From the NCBI GenBank assembly GCA_021773095.1, contig JAJFKR010000041.1:1-64000 (forward strand): DNA of 64,000 bases. The letters are read 5' to 3'. The notes beneath the pieces are model-generated. The model worked only from the letters and a program-made list of their open reading frames with translations, made no database searches and had not been told where the DNA came from. The translations under genes and the position numbers were made by a program. Position 1 is the stretch's first letter. Each line of letters opens with the position of its first letter. This DNA comes from Woeseiaceae bacterium. GTDB lineage: Bacteria; Pseudomonadota; Gammaproteobacteria; Steroidobacterales; Woeseiaceae. This document shows positions 51,258-60,049 of the stretch, in pieces.

Positions 51258-52871
51258 TCAGAAGCGGATCGGTTCCTGGTAGTGTCCGAATACTTCAGTC
51301 AGTTTGTTAGTGATTTCGCCAACCGTGGCATAGGCTTTGACAGCCTCCATGATGGCCGGCATGACATTTGTCCCTGATTCCGCGTCGTCTTTAATTTTCG
51401 CCAGCGCTCGGTCCACTTCTGCCTGGTCGCGATTAGCCTTAATCGCATTCGTGGCATCGATCTGCTTCTGCGCCGCTACCTCGTCGTAGGGATGGTATTG
51501 TGGTTCGTGCTCCTCTTTCTCGTCCATCTCGTAGCAATTCACGCCTACCTTGTGGATTTCTCCTGACAATATCTTTCTCTGTGTGTCGTAGGCACCAGCA
51601 GACACTCTGGATTGGATGACGCCTTCAGACACCTGTTTGACAATGCCGCCCTGGGCATCAACCTCGGCCATGATTTGCTCCATCCGCTCTCGCATCTGGT
51701 TGGTCAGGGTCTCGACGTAATAGGAGCCGGCCAGCGGGTCGACCGTGTCGCACAGGCCCGACTCTTCGGCAAGAAGTTGCATGGTCCTCAAGGACAGGCG
51801 TTGCGCAAACTCGGAAGGGATGGTGTAGGCCTCGTCGTAGCAGCACAAAGCCATTGTCTGGGCACCGCCAAGCGCGCCGATCAGTGCGTAGTAGGCGCCG
51901 CGCATAATGTTGACCTCGGGTTGTTCGGCATACAGTCCGTTGCCGCCGCCGCCGGCGATCATGCGTAACCACATTGAACGAGGATTTTTCGCGCCGTACT
52001 CTTCTTTCATGATTTTGGCCCAGAGGCCACGGCCCGCTCTGAACTTCGCAACCTGTTCGAAGATATTGCCGTAGATATTGAAGTTAAAAGACAAGCGTCC
52101 GGCAAATTCGTCGATATCCAGTCCGCGTTCCAGTGCGCCGTCTGTGTACGCTTTCGCAATACAAAAAGCGTAGGCCATCTCTTCCGCCGGATCGGCACCT
52201 GATTCACGGATGTGGTAACCACACACACTCACCGGAGTGTACTTGGGCGCGTGGTTTGCACAGTATTCGATCGTATCGCAGACGAGTTTCACGGAGGGTT
52301 CCACTGGAAAAATCCAGGTACCCCGACCGATAAATTCCTTCAATATGTCGTTCTGCGCGGTGCCCCTCAGTTTGCTGATGTCGTAACCGCTTTTTTCGGC
52401 CATCGCCAGATACATGGCGATAAGGACAGCTGCCGCGCCGTTGATGGTAAGCGATACCGTAATCTCTTCGAGATCGATGCCATCAAAAGCAATTTCGAAG
52501 TCCTGCAACGTATCCACCGCCATGCCAACCCGGCCAATCTCACCAACCGCCATCGGATCATCGGTATCCAGTCCGATCTGCGTCGGCAGGTCGAAGGCGA
52601 CGTTCAGCCCGGTCTGCCCGTTGGCTATAAGATATTTGAAGCGTTCGTTGGTCTTCTTCGCATTGGCAAACCCTGTGTACTGACGCATGGTCCAGGGACG
52701 CTTACGGTACATTTCCGGGTGAATGCCGCGCGTGAACGGATACTCCCCCGGATTACCCACCATCTCGATGCCGCCGGAATTATCCACATCTTCTGCTGTG
52801 TAAAGAGTCTTAACTTCTATCCCGGACTCGTTAATGACTGGTTTTGATCCAGAGTCACGCTCGGTGGTCAT
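51258..52871 (-). CDS. B12-dependent acyl-CoA mutase large subunit (arylsuccinyl-CoA mutase-like)
   Basis: A 537-residue methylmalonyl-CoA-mutase-family catalytic subunit without a B12 domain: YPFTRGIHPEMYRKRPWTMR near residue 45, NDILKEFIGRGTWIFP near 175 and CGYHIRESGADPAEE near 210. The start at 52871 overlaps the B12 subunit stop (ATGA); a longer frame exists but runs through that gene. Residues in the first motif differ from methylmalonyl-CoA mutase (RGPYATMY type). In the iaa pathway the IaaGH mutase turns (2-aminophenyl)succinyl-CoA into (2-aminobenzyl)malonyl-CoA. Isobutyryl- or 2-hydroxyisobutyryl-CoA mutase are alternatives. Confidence 0.85.
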   Translation of the reverse strand: MTTERDSGSKPVINESGIEVKTLYTAEDVDNSGGIEMVGNPGEYPFTRGIHPEMYRKRPWTMRQYTGFANAKKTNERFKYLIANGQTGLNVAFDLPTQIGLDTDDPMAVGEIGRVGMAVDTLQDFEIAFDGIDLEEITVSLTINGAAAVLIAMYLAMAEKSGYDISKLRGTAQNDILKEFIGRGTWIFPVEPSVKLVCDTIEYCANHAPKYTPVSVCGYHIRESGADPAEEMAYAFCIAKAYTDGALERGLDIDEFAGRLSFNFNIYGNIFEQVAKFRAGRGLWAKIMKEEYGAKNPRSMWLRMIAGGGGNGLYAEQPEVNIMRGAYYALIGALGGAQTMALCCYDEAYTIPSEFAQRLSLRTMQLLAEESGLCDTVDPLAGSYYVETLTNQMRERMEQIMAEVDAQGGIVKQVSEGVIQSRVSAGAYDTQRKILSGEIHKVGVNCYEMDEKEEHEPQYHPYDEVAAQKQIDATNAIKANRDQAEVDRALAKIKDDAESGTNVMPAIMEAVKAYATVGEITNKLTEVFGHYQEPIRF

Positions 52872-53260
52872 GTCACGTTCTCTTTGATGAAGTGGGTAAT
52901 TTCTTCGAATTGCGATCCTGTGGGGAAGATCCCATGCAGGCCAATCTTCTGTAGCTCGGCAGCATCCCGCTTGGGAATATTGCCGCCAATGATCCAAAGC
53001 TTGCCCGTCAGCCTGTTTTCTTCCAAGAGTTCCCTGAGGCGCCTGCAAAACTGCATGTGTGACCCGGCCATGCTCGATAGTCCGATCACGTCGACATCTT
53101 CCTCCAGCGCTATCCTGGCGACCGCTTCCGGAGATTGGCGCAGGCCCGAATAAATGACCTCGAATCCGGCATCCATCAGTGCCCGAACGACAACCTTTGC
53201 CCCCTGGTCGTGGCCATCCAGGCCCGGCTTTGCGACCAGTACTCTGATCCTGGATTTCAC
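52868..53260 (-). CDS. B12-binding small subunit of acyl-CoA mutase
   Basis: The 130-residue protein has the base-off cobalamin motif KPGLDGHDQGAKVV (D15, H17, G20), then VIGLSSMAGSHMQF and LWIIGGNIPKRD. The start is a GTG at 53260 whose last bases overlap the TGA of the dehydrogenase gene; longer frames run into that gene. It works with the catalytic subunit encoded directly downstream. Separate B12 subunits are typical of HcmB/IcmB-type enzymes. Confidence 0.92.
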   Translation of the reverse strand: MKSRIRVLVAKPGLDGHDQGAKVVVRALMDAGFEVIYSGLRQSPEAVARIALEEDVDVIGLSSMAGSHMQFCRRLRELLEENRLTGKLWIIGGNIPKRDAAELQKIGLHGIFPTGSQFEEITHFIKENVT

Positions 53261-54390
53261 GACAAAAGTCCCTTGGCAATGACAAGTTTCAGTATCTCGC
53301 TGGTACCGCCGCCGATCAGCGTGAAGCGGATGTCGCGGAGATATCGCTGCACCGGGTATTCCATGGCAAACCCGTAGGACGCAAACACTCTGGCCGCCTG
53401 GTCGCAAACAGTCAGTGCGGTTTCGCTGGCAAACAACTTGCACATTGCGGATTGCTGAAGATGTGGCTTGCCGTTGTCTGCCAGCCAGGCCGTGTAATGT
53501 ACAAAGTGCTCTGCCACTTCGAGTTCCGTGGCCATTTCTGCGAGCTTCAGCTTAATGGCCTGAAAAGCGCCGATGGGTTTGCCGAACTGCTGGCGCTCGC
53601 CCGCATAACGCACCGCCTCTTGCAGTGCGGCCCTGGCACAACCGATCGCCAATGCAGCGGTGATGATGCGGACTTCACCCAACAACTCGCGAAGATGTGA
53701 CTCACCGTCACCCTCTTCCTTACTGAGACGGCAGTCATCCGGTACGAAGCAGCCGTCAAAAGCAAGCTCCGAGGTTGGGAAGGCACGCACGCCCATCTTG
53801 TCGATAGGTTTTCCCACATGAAGACCGTCATTACTTTTCTCAACGAGGAATATGGTCAGCTTCTTGTCTTCACCGGCTTTGGCAAAGACTGTAAAAAAAT
53901 CAGCCAGCGGAGCCTGGCTGATCCAGGTTTTTTGTCCATTCAAGACGTAGCCACCCTCAACCTTATCGGCCTGCGTACGCATTCCGTTGAGGTCACTGCC
54001 AGCATTCGGTTCGGTCATGCAGATGGCACCGATTTTCTCGCCGGCGATCGCCGGCAGCAGCAATCGTTCGTGAATATCCTCGTTTCCCAGCAGGTGCAGG
54101 AATTTCGTGCCCATCAGGGACTGCATGGAGGCGGCACCAGCCAGAGCCAGTGAACCGCGTGCCAGTTCGGTCAGGGCCAGGCAATAAGTGAGCAAATCAT
54201 GATTCGAGCCACCCGCATCTTCCGGGTAACGCATGCCGAAAAAGCCCAATTTGCCCACTTCCCGGAACAATGCGATCGGGAACTCATGTGTTTCATCAAA
54301 GGCGGCCGCTTGCGGGGCGATCTCTTCGTCGCTGAAGCGCGCGAAGGTATCGCGGATTAGAACCTGTTCGTCTGTTAGCTCGAAATCCAT
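53257..54390 (-). CDS. iaaF: Acyl-CoA dehydrogenase, benzylmalonyl-CoA dehydrogenase-like (IaaF)
   Basis: A 377-residue acyl-CoA dehydrogenase with ICMTEPNAGSDLNGM near residue 123 and WISQAPLADFF. The usual catalytic glutamate before GT is absent: RFTLIGGGTSEI places G361 there. A candidate base E239 (LLGEVRII) sits near the helix-G position used by isovaleryl-CoA dehydrogenase. In the iaa pathway, IaaF oxidatively decarboxylates (2-aminobenzyl)malonyl-CoA, where a base may be unnecessary because loss of CO2 provides the carbanion. The gene lies between the hydantoinase-type and B12 subunit genes. Confidence 0.78.
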   Translation of the reverse strand: MDFELTDEQVLIRDTFARFSDEEIAPQAAAFDETHEFPIALFREVGKLGFFGMRYPEDAGGSNHDLLTYCLALTELARGSLALAGAASMQSLMGTKFLHLLGNEDIHERLLLPAIAGEKIGAICMTEPNAGSDLNGMRTQADKVEGGYVLNGQKTWISQAPLADFFTVFAKAGEDKKLTIFLVEKSNDGLHVGKPIDKMGVRAFPTSELAFDGCFVPDDCRLSKEEGDGESHLRELLGEVRIITAALAIGCARAALQEAVRYAGERQQFGKPIGAFQAIKLKLAEMATELEVAEHFVHYTAWLADNGKPHLQQSAMCKLFASETALTVCDQAARVFASYGFAMEYPVQRYLRDIRFTLIGGGTSEILKLVIAKGLLS

Positions 54391-54395
54391 GGCAG

Positions 54396-56078
54396 TCAGC
54401 CTGACGGATCGTAGTTGTAGATAGATTTCGCAGCGTCTTTGGAAATAACACCATCGCGCACTTCCTGCCCGAGCGTGTCACGGTCCCGCTGTCGTGGATC
54501 ACCGTAACCACCACCACCACCGGCGATCTGATAATACACGGTGTTTCTGGGGACACCTGTTATCAGGTCTTTGTTGCGCGGAATGACCTCTTTACCGTCC
54601 GGGTAGGTCAGTTTGATCATATTCAGGCCCGCATCCTGCCCACCGAAAAGACCGAAAGCAGGTCGGAAATCACCATCACCGAATGTGACCAGTTGAGTAT
54701 CTTCCGAACCCAGCCGGTAAACGGTTTCCGTGCCGAGACCGCCGCGCCATCGTCCTGCTCCGGCGGAATCTGTCAGGAATTCGTGTTTGATCAGTGTGTG
54801 AGGTGTTTGTTGTTCGAACATTTCGTAATCCTGATCGAGCACGCCACCTGACGCGTCGATCATGCCGATATGGTCATAGCCATCCGTACCTTGCATGCCA
54901 CCCGATCCGCCCTTCAGGCCCATAAAGAAGATATCGACAAAGTCTTCACCTTTATCCGGGTCGGTGCCGGTTGTCAGTGAACTGAGCAGGTGATTCCAGC
55001 CCGCCGTAATCCGATCCGGTATGACGGGGCCGAGGGCGCGAATAATGGCGTCGGCATTGGGCGGGCAAAGGTGATTGCCAAAGGTAGTTGCCTTCGGATA
55101 GGACGCATTCAGAATTGTGCCCTCCGGAATAATAATGTCGATGGGTTGCACCATCCCTTCGTTGTGCGGGATATCGGGGTTAACCATTTGCAGAAACGTA
55201 AGAATGGTTGCGGACGCACTCGAGGTAAAAGTGCCGTTGACGAAACCGTTGGTCTGCTCATCGGTATCGCTGTAATCAAAGCTAATGTGCCGGTCTTCAA
55301 TCCTGATCCTGACCCGGATCGTAAACGTACTTCCCTCGTGGCGCCCGTCATAATAGACGAAGCCCTCACCTTCATATTCGCCATTGGGCATTTTGCTGAT
55401 TTCCGATTCCATCATCTTGCGCGTGGCATCGAATAACGCAACTTTGTGGGTTTCAAAGCTCTCGAACCCGTATTTCTCCAGTAGCTTCTGCATGCGGCGT
55501 TCGCCGACAGTGCAGGCACCCATCTGCGCGCGCATATCGTGTTGCACTATGTCAAAGCGAATGTTGGCGAAGATCAGATCCCACACATCTTTTCGCAGCT
55601 TGCCGCGATCGTAGACTTTTACCGGAGGAATCCGCAGGCCTTCCTGCCAGACTTCCACGGCATTGGGGTTGTAGCCGCCAGCCACAGCACCGCCGATGTC
55701 GGCCTGGTGGCCCTTCGCGGCCGACCAGGCAACCAGTTTGCCCGCGAAGAAAATAGGCTGAAAGACGGCGACATCATTGTTCTGGTTTCCCATGGAGAAA
55801 ACGTCGTTGTGAAAGATCACGTCGCCTTCATTGATATCGCCGTCGAAAAACTCAGTGATGTATTTGCAGACCGGCGCCAGGGAGAATGCGAGGATGGGAA
55901 GATTCTCCATCTGCTCAAGCATGTTGCCATCGGCATCATAAAGACCAGTGACGAAGTCCTTAGCCTCACAAAGAATCGGCGACCGTGCTGTCTGTTGAAT
56001 GGACATGCTCATTTCATCGGCGATGGACTTGAACGTGCGGGCATAGACCGACAGCAGGATAGGATCCACACTACTCAT
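54396..56078 (-). CDS. Hydantoinase B/oxoprolinase-type subunit (oxindole-acetate hydrolase candidate)
   Basis: The 560-residue protein is a HyuB-family subunit: VDPILLSVYARTFKSIADEM at the start, GDVIFHNDVFSMGNQNNDVA near residue 95, and a glycine-rich end GGGGGYGDPRQRD. HyuA/HyuB pairs hydrolyse cyclic amides with ATP. In the indoleacetate pathway a HyuAB-like enzyme is proposed to open the lactam ring of oxindole-3-acetate. Acetophenone carboxylase subunits are relatives, but the extra small subunits of that enzyme are missing here. It overlaps the HyuA stop by 4 bases. Confidence 0.87.
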   Translation of the reverse strand: MSSVDPILLSVYARTFKSIADEMSMSIQQTARSPILCEAKDFVTGLYDADGNMLEQMENLPILAFSLAPVCKYITEFFDGDINEGDVIFHNDVFSMGNQNNDVAVFQPIFFAGKLVAWSAAKGHQADIGGAVAGGYNPNAVEVWQEGLRIPPVKVYDRGKLRKDVWDLIFANIRFDIVQHDMRAQMGACTVGERRMQKLLEKYGFESFETHKVALFDATRKMMESEISKMPNGEYEGEGFVYYDGRHEGSTFTIRVRIRIEDRHISFDYSDTDEQTNGFVNGTFTSSASATILTFLQMVNPDIPHNEGMVQPIDIIIPEGTILNASYPKATTFGNHLCPPNADAIIRALGPVIPDRITAGWNHLLSSLTTGTDPDKGEDFVDIFFMGLKGGSGGMQGTDGYDHIGMIDASGGVLDQDYEMFEQQTPHTLIKHEFLTDSAGAGRWRGGLGTETVYRLGSEDTQLVTFGDGDFRPAFGLFGGQDAGLNMIKLTYPDGKEVIPRNKDLITGVPRNTVYYQIAGGGGGYGDPRQRDRDTLGQEVRDGVISKDAAKSIYNYDPSG

Positions 56079-58192
56079 GGCTGTACCCCCTTAAGGGCAT
56101 TGGCGACAAGATCTTCACGGCCCTTTTTATACAAGGCGAAGGAACCGAATTCATCCACCAGGCAATCGAAGGATTCGTCCACGAAAATAGCCGTCGTGAC
56201 CTGTTCAATTATTGCGGGACCAGCCACCTGGTTGCCGTAGCGCATTTTGTGACCATCATAAACCGGCACGGTCAAAAATGATTTTTCGGTAGGGATATAC
56301 GCCGGACGTTCACCTTTTAGCGCATTGGATGGGTCCATACCGGCAAACGGCTCTTTCCTGAACACAGGTTTTTCCGTGACCCCCAATGCCTGGACACGCA
56401 CATTGATGATTTCAATAGGAGCGGCCTGGTCTTTGAGCGAATAACCATACAGACGGTTGTGCTCGTCATGAAAAATATCAGCAATAGAATTCATATCCCG
56501 TGCCTCGAGTGCAGCCTGCGGTACTACAAATGAGACTTCGTGATACTGCTTCAGATAACGGCAATCCAGTTTGATCCGGTAGTCCTGTCGCTCTTCCGGT
56601 ATCTGCTCCTCTTCAAGCAAACGCTTGCCATCCTGAGTCATGCCAGCGGTCAGAGCATCGAGTTCGTGCCAATCGATATGCTCCAGATGGGTAACAAAAG
56701 TGCGCACGAAATCGTGTTGCATATTGGCCATCAGCATACCGACCGCACAAAGTATGGAAGATTCTCGCGGCACGATTTGAAAAGGGATTTCCAGTTCTTC
56801 ACAAATCGAGCAGGAGTGCAGAGGGCCTGCGCCACCAGCAACGACCAAAGGAAATTCTCGCGGATCGAAGCCGCGCTTGATGGTGATTTCCCTCACCCCC
56901 TGCGCCATGTTATTGCACGACACGCGGTACATGCCGGCTGCCGCTTCCTCTATATTCATATTAAGCGGCTTCGCAATATGTTCCTCGATGGCATGTCTTG
57001 CGGCATCCATATCGAGTTCCATTTTGCCTCCGGCAAAAAAGTCAGGGTTCAGATACCCGAGTACGAGGTTGGCATCGGTGCAGGTGGGTAACTCCCCGCC
57101 TTTTCGATAGCTCGCGGGCCCGGGATCGGCCCCCGCGCTTTGCGGTCCCATCCGCAACAAGCCACCGTCATCGATCCAGCCAATCGAGCCACCGCCGGCG
57201 CCAATAGTGTGAATTCCCAGCATAGGCAGGGCAATGCGATGACGGTCAATCGTACCTTCATTGACCACTACGGGAGTTCCGACGACGAGGGCGGCCTCGA
57301 AACTCGTGCCTCCCATATCGATCACGATGCAATTGTCCTGTTTGTGCGCGCGGGCATAAGACTGGCCGGCAGCAGGGCCGGCGGCCGGGCCTGAAAGAAG
57401 TGTCAATGCGGCACTTTCCCGAGCCACAACCGGCGACATCACGCCACCGTTTGATTGCATGATGAGAAGAATGCCGTCAAAGCCGATCCCGCCAAGCTTA
57501 TCGATTAGCTGATCGAGGTAATGGCTCAGAATGGGGCCGATATAGGTATTGAGAGCCGTCGTGCTGACGCGTTCGTAAAACCGGATTGAGGGAAGCAAGC
57601 TGCTCGATACTGTCAGGTAGGCATCTGGCAGGAGTTTTCGCACCAATTGTGCAGCGACCTGTTCGTGTTCATGATTTGCAAACGCATTCATGAAACAGAT
57701 GGCAACCGCTTCAACACCTTCTTTTTTGAATAATTCGATTGCTCCTTCTATTTCAGCCAGGGACAGGGGCGTGGTCTCCTTGCCGTTCCGATCGATACGG
57801 CCTTCAACTCCCTGGCGCAGGTAACGCGGCACCAGCGGTTTAACATTTGTGTAGCGGTTGTTGTATTGCTCTTCACGGATGCCGCGGCGCATCTCCAGGG
57901 CGTCGCGCATTCCCTTGGTGGTTAGCAGGCCCGCCCTGGCACCGGCGCGCGTTAGCGTGGCATTTGTAGTGACGGTAGTGCCGTGCACAATGGTTTCGAT
58001 AGTGCCAGCGAATTCCTCGACACTCATGGGTGGATCCAATGATGCCGCAATTTCGCTCAAGCCATTGATGACCGCAATCGAGGGATCGGCGGGTGTCGAT
58101 AATACCTTGAAGATCTCAGGGTCACGATCGTCCCAGGCAACCAGAAAATCAGTGAACGTTCCACCAACATCGATACCGATCTTCAATCCCAT
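56075..58192 (-). CDS. Hydantoinase A-type ATP-dependent subunit
   Basis: A 705-residue HyuA-family subunit with the ASKHA phosphate motif GIDVGGTFTDFLVAWDD at the N-terminus, VHGTTVTTNATLTRAGA near residue 88 and the second motif DMGGTSFEAALVVG near 295. It activates the lactam oxygen with ATP for its HyuB partner. It heads the eleven-gene minus-strand operon ending with moaD. The ATG at 58192 is 107 bases from the divergent MarR start. Confidence 0.88.
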   Translation of the reverse strand: MGLKIGIDVGGTFTDFLVAWDDRDPEIFKVLSTPADPSIAVINGLSEIAASLDPPMSVEEFAGTIETIVHGTTVTTNATLTRAGARAGLLTTKGMRDALEMRRGIREEQYNNRYTNVKPLVPRYLRQGVEGRIDRNGKETTPLSLAEIEGAIELFKKEGVEAVAICFMNAFANHEHEQVAAQLVRKLLPDAYLTVSSSLLPSIRFYERVSTTALNTYIGPILSHYLDQLIDKLGGIGFDGILLIMQSNGGVMSPVVARESAALTLLSGPAAGPAAGQSYARAHKQDNCIVIDMGGTSFEAALVVGTPVVVNEGTIDRHRIALPMLGIHTIGAGGGSIGWIDDGGLLRMGPQSAGADPGPASYRKGGELPTCTDANLVLGYLNPDFFAGGKMELDMDAARHAIEEHIAKPLNMNIEEAAAGMYRVSCNNMAQGVREITIKRGFDPREFPLVVAGGAGPLHSCSICEELEIPFQIVPRESSILCAVGMLMANMQHDFVRTFVTHLEHIDWHELDALTAGMTQDGKRLLEEEQIPEERQDYRIKLDCRYLKQYHEVSFVVPQAALEARDMNSIADIFHDEHNRLYGYSLKDQAAPIEIINVRVQALGVTEKPVFRKEPFAGMDPSNALKGERPAYIPTEKSFLTVPVYDGHKMRYGNQVAGPAIIEQVTTAIFVDESFDCLVDEFGSFALYKKGREDLVANALKGVQP

Positions 58193-58216
58193 TGCACTTC
58201 CACCTCACCGCGATCG

Positions 58217-58251
58217 TTGCACAAAATTATATGAATAATCATAATATGATT
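58217..58251. promoter_or_regulatory. Promoter with overlapping palindromic MarR operator
   Basis: On the plus strand TTGCAC (58217-58222), 17 bases, then CATAAT (58240-58245) fits a sigma-70 promoter for marR and the thiolase. The perfect 15-bp inverted repeat AATCATA-A-TATGATT (58237-58251) covers the -10. On the minus strand a perfect TATAAT (58231-58226) could serve the hydantoinase operon. One bound MarR dimer could shut both directions. Confidence 0.6.
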
Positions 58252-58299
58252 TTGAATAGTGTATACTCTCAAACGCCTGTATTCAATGAACACAACGCC

Positions 58300-58818
58300 A
58301 TGACGAGGTATTTTATCGACGACTATCTTGCGTACTTGCTCGCTCAGGCGAGTCAGGCCGTAAGCAACGAGTTTCGCTCCTGCCTGGCGGCAGCGGATGT
58401 ATCGGTCATCGAATGGAGAGTGCTCTCGACCTTGTCTGATCATCCGCAGATTTCGGTCGGGCAATTATCGGAAATCGTCATGTGCAAGCAGCCCACGCTG
58501 TCACGGGCGATCGATCGAATGGAAGCAAAAGGCTGGATTACTCGCTCACTGAGTCGCCAGGACAGGAGAATGATCGCTGTTACCATTGACAAGCCCGGGG
58601 TGCAGCTCACCAGACCCTTGCTGGTCAAGGCGAAGGAGTTGGAAGAATCCGAGCTAAAAGGGTTTAGCAAAAAAGAAATTCAAACCTTGAAAAAAATACT
58701 CCGGGACCTGGTTGATCATTGTTCAAACAGGAATGTGCAGGACAGCAGTAGTGAGGAGGATCAGGCGCTCACTCGAGTGGTTGCAAATTATCGATCGGCA
58801 ACGAAGCAGAGATCATAA
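58300..58818 (+). CDS. MarR-family regulator of the indoleacetate-type operon
   Basis: The 172-residue protein has the MarR winged helix: SVIEWRVLSTLSDHPQISVG, then LSEIVMCKQPTLSRAIDRME and the wing LSRQDRRMIAVTI. The ATG at 58300 is preferred since the domain starts there; frames extend to 58192. It is 2 bases from the thiolase gene and divergent from the hydantoinase operon. IaaR-type MarR repressors respond to pathway CoA thioesters in auxin degraders, a likely parallel here. Confidence 0.9.
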   Translation: MTRYFIDDYLAYLLAQASQAVSNEFRSCLAAADVSVIEWRVLSTLSDHPQISVGQLSEIVMCKQPTLSRAIDRMEAKGWITRSLSRQDRRMIAVTIDKPGVQLTRPLLVKAKELEESELKGFSKKEIQTLKKILRDLVDHCSNRNVQDSSSEEDQALTRVVANYRSATKQRS

Positions 58819-58820
58819 GC

Positions 58821-60026
58821 ATGGCGTTCAAAGCAGAAATTCCATATGGCAATTACTGGAGCACGCCATTTGCAAAATGGCAAGGAAGCCTGGCCAGCCT
58901 GCACAGCGTGAAATTTGCAGCTCACGTTGCTACTCACGAACTGGGAAAACGCGATATTCCCGTTGAAACATTTGACTTTGGCGTGCTCGGAATCACGACT
59001 CCACAGCAGCACTCGTTTTATGGTTCGCCCTGGCTAATGGGTATGTTAGGTGCTGGCAACGTTGGTGGGCCAACGGTCAGTCAGGCTTGCGCGACCAGCG
59101 TTCGTAGCATGCTTGCGGCCGTACAGGAGATCGAAACCGACATGGCCACCTGTGCATTGGCAATATGCTGTGACCGGACGTCGAACGGCCCACACATCTA
59201 TTATCCGGCCCCGAATGGCATCGGTGGCACTGGCGATTCGGAAAATTGCGTACTTGATAACATGATGACGGATCCATTGGGAAATCACTCAATGATTCAA
59301 ACCGCCGAAAACGTCGCCGCACGTTATCAATTATCAACCGAACAGCAGCATGAGCTGGTGTTGCGGCGTGAGGAGCAGTATCAGGACGCGCTGGCTGACC
59401 AATGCGCTTTCCAGAAAAGATACATGACACTCCCGTTCGATGTACCGAATGCAAAGTTTCGCAAAACAGTAGCGACACTGCATGGGGATGAAGGAATTGC
59501 CGCGTCCACAGCAGAAGGACTGGCGAATCTCAAGCCGGTACTGGACGGTGGAACAGTGACATACGGCGCCCAGACACACCCGGCTGATGGTAATGCAGGG
59601 ATGATTTTTGCAACGCCTGAAAAAGCGGCCGACCTAAGTACCGATCCGAAAATTGCGGTGCGCATTCTTGGCTTCGGACTTGCACGGGCCGAGCTCGCCT
59701 ACATGCCCGAGGCACCGGTCCCGGCAGCAGAGAAGGCGCTGCAGCAAGCAGCAATGACCATACAACAGGTGGATGCCGTCAAGACTCACAATCCATTCGT
59801 TGCCAATGACCTGGTATTCGCCAGGGCGACCGGAGCGGATGTAACGAAAATGAATAATTACGGTTGCTCACTGGTTTGGGGTCACCCGAATGCCCCGACG
59901 GGCCTGCGTTCCAGTATCGAGTTAATCGAGGAGTTGGTCGTGCGTGGCGGTGGCGTGGGATTGTTTACCGGCTGCGCTGCGGGGGACACGGCGATGGCCG
60001 TGTTACTCGAAGTGGGTGATCGCTGA
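58821..60026 (+). CDS. Thiolase-family protein with altered active site
   Basis: A 401-residue thiolase homologue. The nucleophile C90 is present (SQACATSV) and H355 lies in GHPNAPTG. The second catalytic cysteine position of the normal CxGGGxG motif reads FTGCAAGD, with phenylalanine at the usual place and C385 three residues on. THNPFVAND replaces the usual NEAF motif and resembles SCP2-like thiolases. It would cleave 3-oxo-3-(2-aminophenyl)propionyl-CoA to 2-aminobenzoyl-CoA and acetyl-CoA. It is co-transcribed with marR. Confidence 0.8.
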   Translation: MAFKAEIPYGNYWSTPFAKWQGSLASLHSVKFAAHVATHELGKRDIPVETFDFGVLGITTPQQHSFYGSPWLMGMLGAGNVGGPTVSQACATSVRSMLAAVQEIETDMATCALAICCDRTSNGPHIYYPAPNGIGGTGDSENCVLDNMMTDPLGNHSMIQTAENVAARYQLSTEQQHELVLRREEQYQDALADQCAFQKRYMTLPFDVPNAKFRKTVATLHGDEGIAASTAEGLANLKPVLDGGTVTYGAQTHPADGNAGMIFATPEKAADLSTDPKIAVRILGFGLARAELAYMPEAPVPAAEKALQQAAMTIQQVDAVKTHNPFVANDLVFARATGADVTKMNNYGCSLVWGHPNAPTGLRSSIELIEELVVRGGGVGLFTGCAAGDTAMAVLLEVGDR

Positions 60027-60038
60027 CAAACCGTCAGC
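60022..60038. terminator. Small hairpin between convergent genes
   Basis: GCTGAC (60022-60027) and GTCAGC (60033-60038) form a perfect 6-bp stem with a 5-base loop over the thiolase stop codon, facing the convergent ligase gene. No T run follows, so termination is only possible, not shown. Confidence 0.3.
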
Positions 60039-60049
60039 CAAGACTACTG

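Noticed and set aside
51258-53260. Ordinary methylmalonyl-CoA mutase
   Set aside because: The B12 domain is a separate protein and the first substrate motif differs from the RGPYATMY type; context is aromatic rather than propionate metabolism.
51258-53285. A 675-codon mutase with a long N-terminal extension
   Set aside because: The first 137 codons overlap the B12 subunit gene in another frame and have no domain; the ATG at 52871 is coupled to that gene's stop.
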